Of a stretch of 64,000 nt of DNA, positions 45,459-55,900 are shown piece by piece (the stretch's first letter is position 1; each line of letters starts with the position of its first letter). Position numbers and translations under genes: made by a program. The notes under the pieces were generated by a model. It was given only the letters and a program-made list of their open reading frames with translations. It had not been told where the DNA came from and did no database searches. The stretch spans positions 124,001-188,000 of the forward strand of contig CAWDCL010000002.1 of NCBI GenBank assembly GCA_963800865.1, in the 5' to 3' direction. This stretch comes from JALOKP01 sp963800865 (lineage in GTDB: Bacteria > Acidobacteriota > Polarisedimenticolia > J045).

Positions 45459-46499
45459 CTGCTGGGCGGTCCCGTCGTCGTCGTCGGTGCGGGCGTTGCA
45501 GGGCTCGCGTGCGCGCGGAGCCTGGCGCTGGCCGGGCACGACGTCCTCGTGATCGACAAGGCGCGCGGCGTCGGCGGGCGCTGCGCCACGCGCCGCGTGG
45601 AGGGGCAGCCGGTCGATCACGGGATCGCCTTTCTGCACGGCCGGAACCCGGCCTTCCTCGCCGCGCTCGACGCCGTCGCCGCCGACGGGGCCGGGACGGC
45701 GCTCGAGGGCTGGCCCGCCGCGGTGATCGGCAGCGGGAGTCCGTGCCAGCCCGACGCCTTCGCGCCGGGCGAGCGCCGCGTCGCCTTCGCCGAGGGAGCG
45801 AGCGCCTTCCCCAAGCACCTGGCGCGCGACCTGCGCGTGCGGCTGCAGACCCGCGTGGCTTCGCTCGCGCTGGCGGGGACGCGGCTCGGGGTCGAGCTGG
45901 AGGACGGCGGCCGGCTCGACGCGGAGACGGTCGTCCTGGCGCTGCCGCTCGAGCAGGCGCGGGACCTCCTGGCGACGCTGCCTTCCGGCATCGCCGCGCT
46001 GGACGGCGTCCGCGCCCTGCTCGCGATGCTGGGAACGCTCCCCTGCCTGACCGTCATGGCCGGGTATCCGCTCGACGCGGGCGATGCGACGCGGTTCGAC
46101 CTCTGCTACCCCGAGGCGTCGCGGGTGATGCAGCTGATCGCGCACGACTCGGCGAAGCGCGCGGCGCCGACCCGGCGCGTCATGGTCTACCAGGCGCGCC
46201 CGGGCTGGTCGCGCGAGCGGCTGGAGGCGGAGCCGTCCGGGTGGGCGGCCGAGATGCTGGAGGAGGCGGGGCGGCTCTGCGGCGAGTGGGCCGTGCGTCC
46301 CGTCTGGCTCCAGACGCACCGCTGGCGCTACGCGCGCGTCGATCGCGGCTCGGAGCTGTCGAACCCGCTGCTCGTCGGCTTCCCCGGCGGCGCGCGGCTC
46401 GGACTCGCCGGCGAGCTCTTCGCTCCCGGGGGCGGCGTCGAAGCGGCCTACCTTTCCGGCCGGCGCCTGGCCGACCGGATCCACGAGGAAACGGCATGA
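45459..46499 (+). CDS. NAD(P)/FAD-dependent oxidoreductase (renalase-like), start codon uncertain
   Basis: The product begins with the dinucleotide-binding motif VVVVGAGVAGLACARSL, followed by LVIDKARGVGGRCATRR (flavin-binding, as in renalase-like amine oxidoreductases) and a C-terminal ANGVEAAYLSGRRLADR-like FAD contact. The frame has no ATG, GTG or TTG ahead of this motif. CTG at 45459 or 45462 stands 6-9 bases after GGGAGG and may be used; alternatively GTG 45454 would be in frame if one base of GGG were extra. A start at GTG 45549 would remove the FAD fold. The stop overlaps the ribA ATG (ATGA). Confidence 0.78.
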   Translation: MLGGPVVVVGAGVAGLACARSLALAGHDVLVIDKARGVGGRCATRRVEGQPVDHGIAFLHGRNPAFLAALDAVAADGAGTALEGWPAAVIGSGSPCQPDAFAPGERRVAFAEGASAFPKHLARDLRVRLQTRVASLALAGTRLGVELEDGGRLDAETVVLALPLEQARDLLATLPSGIAALDGVRALLAMLGTLPCLTVMAGYPLDAGDATRFDLCYPEASRVMQLIAHDSAKRAAPTRRVMVYQARPGWSRERLEAEPSGWAAEMLEEAGRLCGEWAVRPVWLQTHRWRYARVDRGSELSNPLLVGFPGGARLGLAGELFAPGGGVEAAYLSGRRLADRIHEETA

Positions 46500-47245
46500 C
46501 CTCCGTCACCGCGGAACTGCAGCAGCTCGTCGAGCGCGATCGCGACCACGAGTGCCCCGGGTACGGCCCCGAGCACCTGTGCGTCCGGGTCGTCGGCGTC
46601 GCCGACCTGCCGACCCGCTTCGGCGAGTTCTCGATCGTCGCGTTCTGGAACAACCGCGACAACAAGGAACACGTGGCGATCATCCGGGGCGACATCCGCG
46701 GGCAGGAGGACGTGCCCTGCCGCGTCCACTCCGAGTGCCTGACCGGCGACGCGCTGGGCTCGCTGCGCTGCGACTGCCGCGACCAGCTCGAGGCCGCGCT
46801 GCGCCGGGTGGGCGAGCTGCCGCACGGGATCGTGCTCTACATGCGCCAGGAGGGCCGCGGGATCGGCCTGATCAACAAGATCCGCGCCTACGCGCTGCAG
46901 GACAAGGGGCTCGACACCGTCGAGGCCAACCTGGCGCTCGGCTTCCGCGACGACGAGCGCGACTACGCCATCGCCGCCCACATGATCGACAGCCTGGGGG
47001 CGAAGTCGATCCAGCTGATGACCAACAACCCGCGGAAGGTCGACCAGTTGCGGGAGTACGGCGTCACGGTCAGCGGACGGGTGCCGCACATCCTCCCCCC
47101 CAACCCGCACAACCTCTTCTACCTGCAGACCAAGGCCAACCGCTCCGGCCACTTCATCGACTTCTCCGGCAAGCCGCACCTGCCGGAGCAGAGCGACTGG
47201 GTGCGGGTGGAAGGGATGCCGGAGCGGATCCCCGAAGAGGAGTAG
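46496..47245 (+). CDS. ribA: GTP cyclohydrolase II
   Basis: The enzyme converts GTP to the first riboflavin intermediate. At 249 residues it is a stand-alone RibA without a fused RibB half. Zinc ligands are in RVHSECLTGDALGSLRCDCRDQ, the catalytic Tyr/Arg region in LYMRQEGRGIGL, and the substrate loop in LMTNNPRKVDQL. The start overlaps the FAD oxidoreductase stop by four bases, a fitting pair because the product feeds flavin synthesis. The TAG stop is the first part of a palindromic repeat unit (47242-47267). Confidence 0.94.
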   Translation: MTSVTAELQQLVERDRDHECPGYGPEHLCVRVVGVADLPTRFGEFSIVAFWNNRDNKEHVAIIRGDIRGQEDVPCRVHSECLTGDALGSLRCDCRDQLEAALRRVGELPHGIVLYMRQEGRGIGLINKIRAYALQDKGLDTVEANLALGFRDDERDYAIAAHMIDSLGAKSIQLMTNNPRKVDQLREYGVTVSGRVPHILPPNPHNLFYLQTKANRSGHFIDFSGKPHLPEQSDWVRVEGMPERIPEEE

Positions 47246-47439
47246 GGGCCGGCCTCCGTGCCGGCCCGCATGGCGCGCTTCTTTCGGGCCGCCACAGAGG
47301 GCGGCCCCTACCGGTTGCGCTTTTCTCGGGCCGCCACAGAGGGCGGCCCCTACGGATTCAGTCCGCACGCGACGTAGGGGCCGGCCTCCGTGCCGGCCCG
47401 CATGGCGCGCTTCTTTCGGGCCGCCACGGAGGGCGGCCC

Positions 47440-47443
<4 letters not shown>
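47242..47443. repeat. Five palindromic hairpin units between convergent ribA and cytochrome genes
   Basis: Units lie at 47242-47267 (+), 47286-47311 (-), 47328-47353 (-), 47374-47399 (+) and 47418-47443 (-). The arms are GGGCCGGC/GCCGGCCC in the first and fourth, and GGGCCGCC/GGCGGCCC in the others; the loop is CTCCGT or CTCTGT. The outer units supply the TAG stop codons of ribA (47243-47245) and the cytochrome gene (47440-47442). A 13-base stretch, CATGGCGCGCTTC, follows both + units. Confidence 0.92.
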
Positions 47444-48867
<1,424 letters not shown>

Positions 48868-49096
48868 CGGGGGTCTCCCAGCGAGAAGGGCCCAGTCTAA
48901 CTGAGTTTTATTAAGTTCCAAGCCTCCCCGGAATCCCTTGTCTGGCGCGGCTTTCCGCCGGTAAGCCGGGGGGCCGACGACCCCTCCCGGCCGGCCCGGC
49001 GCGGAGCGCGGGAGGAAGCCCGTTCGGGGCGGACGCCGACCCTTCCGCGACCTAAGTTCTTGGCAGGGCGTCTCGAAGCCGGAGACGGGGAGCGCG

Positions 49097-50884
49097 ATGG
49101 CGGGAGTGGGGACAATCCTGGAACGGCCGCCGGCCGCGCCGTCGAAGCGCGACCGGCTCGAGCTCGTGCCGGGCCTCGACCTCATCCGCCTGCTGGCCCG
49201 CGGCGGCTTCGCCGAGGTCTGGGAGGCGGAGCAGACCTCGCTCGGCCGCCGCGTGGCCGTCAAGATCCTGCGCCACGAGCACCTGAGCCAGCAGGAGATG
49301 GTCGCGTTCTTCGAGCAGGAAGCGCGCGTCCTGGCCCGCCTCAACCACCCCAACCTGGTCCACATCATCGATCGCGGCGCGACCCCCGCCGGCCCGTTCT
49401 TCGTGATGGAGTACGTCGAGGGGAAGACGCTCCAGGAGCTGCTGACGGCGGGCGACCTGTCCCGCGACCGCGCGATCTGGATCCTGGTCCAGGCGTCGCG
49501 GGGCCTGGCCTACGCGCACCGCAACAAGGTCATCCACCGCGACGTCAAGCCGGCCAACATCCTCGTCAGCCGCAACGGGCAGGTGAAGCTGTCGGACTTC
49601 GGGATCGCGGCGGTGCGGCGCGCGGCGGAAGGCCTGGACCTCGACACCGGCCCGTCGCCCAAGACCGCGCTGGGCACGCGCGCGTTCATGGCGCCCGAGC
49701 AGCGCTCGGCGTTCGACTTCGTCGGTCCGGAGGCCGACGTCTACTCGCTCGGCGTCATCCTGCACCGGATCATCACCGGCAAGCTGCCGCCGGGACCGGG
49801 CCTGACGCTGCCCGGCGCGGACATTCCGGACCGGATCCGGCCGATCATCGAGAAGGCGCTGGCGGTCAACCCGACCGCGCGTTTCGCCGATTCCGGCGTC
49901 TTCCGCGAGGCGCTGATCAACGCGCTGGAAGGCCGCCACATCGACGACCGCGTCAAGCGCGGCGCCGCGTCGTCGATCGACACGCCCGGCGGGTTCGAGC
50001 TGCTGGACGTCATCCGCCAGGACGACCGCCGGTCCGTCTACCTGGTCCGCAAGGGCGGCCCCGGCGGCGAGAAGATCGTCGTCAAGCGCTACCAGAAGGA
50101 CAACGAGGCGCTGCGGGTCGCGCGCGCCATGATGCGCATCGACCACCCCAACATCTGCAAGATCCACGTCGTCGGCGAGCGCGACGAATCGTTCATCATG
50201 GTGATGGAGCACTGCGACGGCGGCGACCTGCGCGAGCGCCTGGTGCAGCCGCACCCGTGGCGCGAGGCGGTGCGCGTGGCGCGCGAGGTCGCGCAGGGCC
50301 TCGCCTTCGCCGCCCGCGAGGGGCTCGTGCACGGCAACGTCCGGCCGTCGAACGTGATGTTCGGCCGCGACGGCGGCGTCAAGGTCACCGACTTCGGTCT
50401 CCCCGAGCACTACGCCAACGACGGATCGGCGCAGCGCAACTGGTACGCCGCTCCCGAGGGGGGCCGATCCCACGCGGCGGACCTGTTCTCGCTGGGCGCG
50501 GTGGTCTACGAGATGCTCTTCGCGGCCTCTCCGCCCGAGTCGGTGGAGGACGCGGTAGCGAACCTCGCCCGGCGGGTCGACCTGCCGCAGGGCTTCGTGC
50601 GGATCCTGGCGCGGCTGCTCGCGCCGGCGCACCAGCGCTTCACCTCGGCCGAGGAGGTGGCGCGCGAGCTGTCGGGCCTGCTGCAGGAGGATCGGCGCCA
50701 GCAGGCCGAGGGCGCGGCGGTGGCGATCGCTCCCAGGCCGCGCTCGACCGCGCGGGCCGCGGTGCTGCCGCGTGCGGCGGCGCACGGGCCCGCCCTGCTC
50801 GGTCTCTCGGGGCTGATCCTGGCCTGGCTGTTCCAGCAGCGCTTCTTCCAGGCCTTCCTGGAGGAGGTCTTCGCCCACTGGTAG
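49097..50884 (+). CDS. Tandem Ser/Thr kinase and pseudokinase with C-terminal membrane helix
   Basis: The 595-residue protein has two eukaryotic-type kinase domains. Domain 1 (about 24-285) is complete: RGGFAEVWEAE loop, Lys56 in VAVKIL, HRDVKPAN (147-154) and DFG (167-169). Domain 2 (about 300-560) has no glycine loop (DVIRQDDRRSVYLV), keeps a Lys (330) and DFG (432-434), but has HGNVRPSN at 412-419 where the catalytic Asp is replaced by Asn414, so it is probably inactive. A hydrophobic segment near 568-588 anchors it. The start is ATG 49097. The input signal and targets are unknown. Confidence 0.92.
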   Translation: MAGVGTILERPPAAPSKRDRLELVPGLDLIRLLARGGFAEVWEAEQTSLGRRVAVKILRHEHLSQQEMVAFFEQEARVLARLNHPNLVHIIDRGATPAGPFFVMEYVEGKTLQELLTAGDLSRDRAIWILVQASRGLAYAHRNKVIHRDVKPANILVSRNGQVKLSDFGIAAVRRAAEGLDLDTGPSPKTALGTRAFMAPEQRSAFDFVGPEADVYSLGVILHRIITGKLPPGPGLTLPGADIPDRIRPIIEKALAVNPTARFADSGVFREALINALEGRHIDDRVKRGAASSIDTPGGFELLDVIRQDDRRSVYLVRKGGPGGEKIVVKRYQKDNEALRVARAMMRIDHPNICKIHVVGERDESFIMVMEHCDGGDLRERLVQPHPWREAVRVAREVAQGLAFAAREGLVHGNVRPSNVMFGRDGGVKVTDFGLPEHYANDGSAQRNWYAAPEGGRSHAADLFSLGAVVYEMLFAASPPESVEDAVANLARRVDLPQGFVRILARLLAPAHQRFTSAEEVARELSGLLQEDRRQQAEGAAVAIAPRPRSTARAAVLPRAAAHGPALLGLSGLILAWLFQQRFFQAFLEEVFAHW

Positions 50885-50923
50885 CCGCGCCGGGCCGACC
50901 CCGGTTCCCGTAGACTTCGCTCC

Positions 50924-52750
50924 GTGACGCGCCGATCCCCCCCGCAGCAGGTTCCCGCCGGGTTCGAGTCCGCGGCGTGGGCTCTCGTGCTGATCCTGCT
51001 CGCGCTGTCGTTCTTCCCCGGCCTCGAGCAGCCCGGCGACGCGCCGCGGCGCGTCGTGCTGCTGGTCGCCGCGCCGTTGCTGCTCGCGCTCGCGGCGCGC
51101 CGGCCGGGATTCGCGCCCGCGCCCGCGCTGGCGTGGACGATCGCCGTGGTCGTCGCCCTCGGGCTGGCCGGCGTCGCGCTGGCGCCTGCGCCCGAACGGA
51201 TCGCGGTGTTGCGCGACCTGGCCCTGCTCGCCGCGCCGTGGCTGCTGGCGCTCGCCGCGTCGAGTCCCGTCGGCGCGCCCGCGGCGCAGCAGGGGTTGCG
51301 TCGCGCGGCACTCATCGCGCTGCCGGCGCTGGGGGCGCTCGGGCTGGCGCAGGCCTGGGGCGGGTTCGAGGGGATCGCGCAGGCGCGCGCGCCGGCCGCG
51401 AGCTTCGTCAGCCGGGTCGCCGTGGCCGAGTTCCTGGTGGCGCTCGTGCCGCTCGGCGCGTGGGCCGTGGCCAGCGCAACGAACCGCAGCGGGCGCTGGG
51501 CCGCGGCGATCGGGACCGGGCTGGGCGCGGCGCTGCTCGGCGCGACGCGCAGCCGCGGCGGTCTCGTGGCCGCCGCCGCCGGGTGGTCGCTCGGCGCCGG
51601 GCTGGCGATCTACGCGGCCCGGGCCGCGCGACGCCGCGACGGCGGCAACGGCGGCTGGAGTCGCGGCATCGCGGCACCGGCGCTGGTCGCGCTGGCGCTC
51701 GCCGCGCTCGGGCTGCTCCTGCCGTCGGGCCGGGGGGAGCAGCTCCCTTCGGTGGCGGCGCGCTTCGGTGCGGTCCGCACGGGGGACCGCACCGTCGAGA
51801 TCCGCGCCGCGCTGGCGCGCAACACGCTGCACCTGATCGCCGACGCGCCGCTCCTCGGCGCCGGGGCCGGGCGTTTCCCGGTCGTCTACCCGCTGGTGCA
51901 GGCCCGCTCGGTCGCGACGCCCGGGTTCGGAACCGAGCGGCAGGCCGAGCACGCCGAGAACGACGCACTCGAGCTGGCGGCGGAGCTGGGGCTCCCGGCC
52001 GCGCTCGGCCTGGTCGCGCTGCTGGCCGGCGCGCTGCTGCGCTCGGCCCGTGCGGCCGCGCGCGGCGACGCCGCCGCGGCGGCGCGCACCGCGGCGCTCG
52101 CCGGCGTGCTCGTTCACGGGCTCGTCAGCTTCCCGCTGCGTTCGCCGGCGACGGCCGCGCTGACCTGGACCCTCGCCGGGCTCGCCTGGAGCGCTCCGCG
52201 GCCCGGCTGGCCGGCGCCGGCGCGGCACGCCGCGTCGGCGCTGGGGGTCCTCGCCGGGCTGGCCGCGGGATGGGCGGGGGCCGGCGAGCTGCACGCGCAG
52301 TCCGCGCTCGGCGAGGCGATCCGCGCGCAGGCGGCCGGCGACTGCGGCGATGCGCTCGCGCACGCCGCGTTCGTGCCCCGCTCGGCTCCCTGGCTGCGGC
52401 GCGAGCGCGGGATCGCGGCGATGGTCGTCTACGCCTGCGAGCCCGACGGCCCGCGGTCGCTCGCCGCGCTGGAGCCGGCGCTGGCGGCGCACCCGAACCA
52501 GCTCAACCTGCTGCTCGGCACGGGCTCGCGGCTGCTCGTGGCCGGGCGCTTCGCCGACGCGGAGGCGCTCTACGCCCATGCGCTGGCGATCGACCCGCGG
52601 CTCGGGCGGGCGCACCTGGGCCTCGCCATGGCGCGCGACGGGCGCGGGGATCCTGCCGGCGCGCGCACGGCCTGCGCGGCGGCCCTGCCGTTTGCGGCGC
52701 AGGTTCCGGAGATCCGCACCTTCTGCGAAGGGAACGGCTACGGACCGTAG
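50924..52750 (+). CDS. O-antigen-ligase-like membrane protein with C-terminal TPR-like domain
   Basis: The 608-residue product starts at GTG 50924 and has about ten to twelve membrane helices with an O-antigen ligase/polymerase-like (PF04932) core around GATRSRGGLVAAAAGW and TPLL-type loop HLIADAPLLGAGAGRFP, including the conserved HAENDALELAAELGLP. The C-terminal 140 residues form tetratricopeptide-like helices (ANQLNLLLGTGSRLL, AEALYAHALAIDPRLGRAHLGLAMA). It probably joins or polymerises surface glycans. The nearby gene is a kinase. The TAG stop is part of a palindromic repeat unit. Confidence 0.8.
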   Translation: MTRRSPPQQVPAGFESAAWALVLILLALSFFPGLEQPGDAPRRVVLLVAAPLLLALAARRPGFAPAPALAWTIAVVVALGLAGVALAPAPERIAVLRDLALLAAPWLLALAASSPVGAPAAQQGLRRAALIALPALGALGLAQAWGGFEGIAQARAPAASFVSRVAVAEFLVALVPLGAWAVASATNRSGRWAAAIGTGLGAALLGATRSRGGLVAAAAGWSLGAGLAIYAARAARRRDGGNGGWSRGIAAPALVALALAALGLLLPSGRGEQLPSVAARFGAVRTGDRTVEIRAALARNTLHLIADAPLLGAGAGRFPVVYPLVQARSVATPGFGTERQAEHAENDALELAAELGLPAALGLVALLAGALLRSARAAARGDAAAAARTAALAGVLVHGLVSFPLRSPATAALTWTLAGLAWSAPRPGWPAPARHAASALGVLAGLAAGWAGAGELHAQSALGEAIRAQAAGDCGDALAHAAFVPRSAPWLRRERGIAAMVVYACEPDGPRSLAALEPALAAHPNQLNLLLGTGSRLLVAGRFADAEALYAHALAIDPRLGRAHLGLAMARDGRGDPAGARTACAAALPFAAQVPEIRTFCEGNGYGP

Positions 52751-52943
52751 GGGCCGGGCTCCGTCCCGGCCCGCAGGACGCGGCGCCGGGCGGGCCGGCA
52801 CGGAGGCCGGCCCCTACAGATCGTGCGCCGGGCGGGCCGGCACGGAGGCCGGCCCCTACAGATCGTGCGCCGGGCGGGCCGGCACGGAGGCCGGCCCCTA
52901 CAGATCGTGCGCCGGGCGGGCCGGCACGAGGACCGGCCCCTAG
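52747..52943. repeat. Five palindromic hairpin units, four in a 42-base tandem array
   Basis: One + unit at 52747-52772 has arms GGGCCGGG/CCCGGCCC. Four - units follow at 52792-52817, 52834-52859, 52876-52901 and 52918-52943, with arms GGGCCGGC/GCCGGCCC and a 42-base period; the 16 bases between them (AGATCGTGCGCCGGGC) are identical. The last unit is degenerate. The first gives the TAG stop of the ligase-like gene and the last gives that of the giant protein gene, so the two convergent genes both end in the repeat. Confidence 0.92.
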
Positions 52944-55900
52944 AACTCGTTCGCGCCGGTGTCCGGCGCCGTCCCCTTGACCCTCGGGCCGCCCGTGGCG
53001 TCGAGCGTCGTCAGGCCGGGCGCGTCGAGGTGGGCCCGGTTGATCGCCGTCGAGCCGGCCTGGAGCCTGTAGTCCCGCGCCGCGCGGTTGACGTAGAGCG
53101 GGTCGGTCGACCAGTTCTCGCGGTTGCCGGGCTTGGCGTTCACGTCTCCGATCGTCGGCAGCGTCGTCGTCCCCTCGTCGAGGTAGAGCGACGCGTTCCC
53201 GAACAGGTCGTTGCCGATCGCGACCGGGTCGGCGACCAGGTTCTGCGCGACGTTGTCCGACGACTCGCGGATCCCCTGGGACGCGTTGAAAGTGATCAGG
53301 TTATCCCAGGCCTGGGGCACCGCCCGCACTTCGTGGGAGGCGGGCACGCCGCTGGTATCGGTCCGCGTGGCCGTGCACACCAGGCCCGCCCCACCGGCGT
53401 CGGTGAGCGTGTTGCCGGTGACCGAGGGGACGGCACGCACCGCGTTGACGCCGGCGAACGCGGCGTAGCTGCCGATGGCCTCGACGCGCAGCGCCTCGGC
53501 CGTCGTCGTCCGGATCAGGTTCGACGCGATCGTCGAGGAGTTGGTCGCCGACAGGCCGTTGTCGGTGCCGTAGGCGCCGGCGACGATCCCGACCGCGCCG
53601 CCGCGGATCGTGTTGGATTCCACCTTCAGCGCGACGGTCGCCGCTCCAGCCGCCGGCCGCGCCTCCAGGCGCAGCGCCGCGTCGGTCCCGCCGTCGAAGG
53701 TGCTCGCGCGGATCACGCCGGACAGCGTTCCGGCGCTCGCGACCGCCCGGATCGCCTGGGCCCCGCCGCTGCCCACGGTCGTGCCGACGACGACGAGCGT
53801 CGCGCCGGCCGTGCTGTCGGCGCGCAGGTCGACCGCGCGCGCCGAGAACCCGTTCATCGTCACGCCGCGCAGCTCGACCGTCCCGCCGCGCACGGTGGCG
53901 TCGATCCCGGTCGGCGGCCCGCTGAGCGTCGCGCCGTCGATGACGATGCTCGCGCGATCCAGCGTCAGCAGCGCACCGGTCGGCTGACCGGCCCAGCTCG
54001 TGGGGTTCGTGGCCGGGTTGCGCAGCCAGTTCGCCGTCTCGGTCCCGTCGAAGCCGCCCAGGACCATCGCGCCCGGCCGGGTCTCCGCGACGAGGCTGCC
54101 GTTGTTCCCGGTCGAGGCCCCCCGGGCCCAGATCTCGAGCCCGCGGCTCGGCGCCTTCTGGTGGCCGAGCGCGGCGCTGATCGTGGTGTAGGCGTCGGCC
54201 CACGACAGGCCGTTGCCGGCGCCGGCCGCCGCGGGATTGACGTAGACGCGCGGGCCGCAGGAGACGCTCGCCGAGTCGGGGCGCACGGCCCCGTTCGAGG
54301 CGTTGCCGAGCGGGCCCCCGACGATGTCGCCCGTCGTCGGGTTCCGCGACAGTCCGGTGGCCAGGTAGTAGTACGCCGCGCCCGGCACCGGCACGGCGGC
54401 GTCCTTCGCGCTCGGGCCGGACAGCTCGCTGGCCAGGCAGCGGTGGTTGTAGGCGAACCCCGGCCCCTCGAGCGCCCCGCGCACGACCGCGTAGCTGCTC
54501 GCGCTCGCCGCCGCGTTCCAGGAGAGGTCGGTCCGCGTCCCGGCGACGAACCGGAGGTTCGAGACGTCGAGCGCGGAGCAGGACGGATCCTGGATGTCGA
54601 CCGAGCCGTCGCAGTCGTTGTCGATCGCGTCGGTGCAGATCTCGCTCGCGCCCGGGTTGATCGCGCGGTTGGCATCGTTGCAGTCGCCGGCAACCGCCAC
54701 GTAGCCGCTCGGCGGGGTCGCCGCGCAGTCGCCCTTCGTCTGGGACGCGTTGCCGTAGCCGTCGGCGTCGGCGTCGCGGTAGTAGGTGTTCTGGGGCAAT
54801 CCCTCGTCCACGGTCGAGTCGCAGTCGTTGTCCACGCCGTCGCAGACTTCCGGGTTGCCGGGGAACCGGTTGCCGTTGGCGTCGTCGCAGTCCTGGTTGT
54901 TGGCGACGTACCCGGACGGAGCCGCCGCGCCGCAGGCGGTGGTCTGCGTCGCGGCCGGGTTGCCGTAGCCGTCCTCGTCGAGGTCGCGGTACCAGGTCCG
55001 CGTCAGGCCCCCTTCGTCCACGCTGCCGTCGCAGTCGTTGTCGACGCCGTCGCAGATCTCCGTCGCGTTCGGGTTGATCGCGGCGGCCGTGTCGTTGCAG
55101 TCACCTGCGCACTCCGAGAAGCTGTCGCCGTCGAAGTCGTTGAAGACCGAGGACGTGAGCCAGGGGGAGAAGGTGACCGACCCGGAGACCGCGTCGCCGC
55201 TCCCCGGCCCCGCGCCGCTCGGCCCGTTCGTCGCGCCCCAGAAGTTGCTCGAGGCCTCGAGCGGCGGCGCGTCGTTGTTGCGCACGCCGTTCGTCGTGTT
55301 GCCCTGCACGTTGTTCAGCCGCAACCGGTTGTCGGTTCCCGGCGGAACCCCGGCGGCATCGGACAGGACGCCGTTGACGTTCTGGGTGATCTCGTTGCAG
55401 CTCAGCAGGCTCTTGACCGGCGCGCCCGGGTCGCCGGCGGTGCGCTGGAAGTGGACGCCGGCCTGCGTGGCGCGGCGGATCGTGCTGTTCGAGACGGTCG
55501 TGCGCGCGCTGTTGGTGAGTTCCGTGATGCACGAGCCCGCGGCGCGTCCCTCGATCCGGACCTGGTCGGTCGCCTGGTTGCTGGCCAGGGTGCAGGAGTC
55601 GATCAGCGTGTCCTCGGCGAGGGCGACGAGCACGCCGTAGGCGTTCGCGGTCCCCCACAGCGGCGCGGGCGTCGCGTCGATCGAGAAGCCGGTGATCGCG
55701 GTCGTGCGCGCGAGCTTCAGCGCCGCGCCGCGCACGACGTTGACGATCGAGCCGCCTTGGAACGAGTTCCCGTCGGCGAAGGCCCCGCTGCCGGACTCGC
55801 AGGCCGGACCGCCGTCGACCAGGATCCCTTCGCGCGAGCGGTGGCCGCAGGTGTCCTCGGAGGCGTAGTTCCGGATCATCCCGTCGATCGTCAGGTTCGT

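Noticed and set aside
52776..52943. Regularly spaced repeats that look like a small CRISPR array
   Set aside because: The 16-base spacers are identical, the repeats are the dispersed GTAG hairpin unit found elsewhere between convergent genes, and no cas genes are present.
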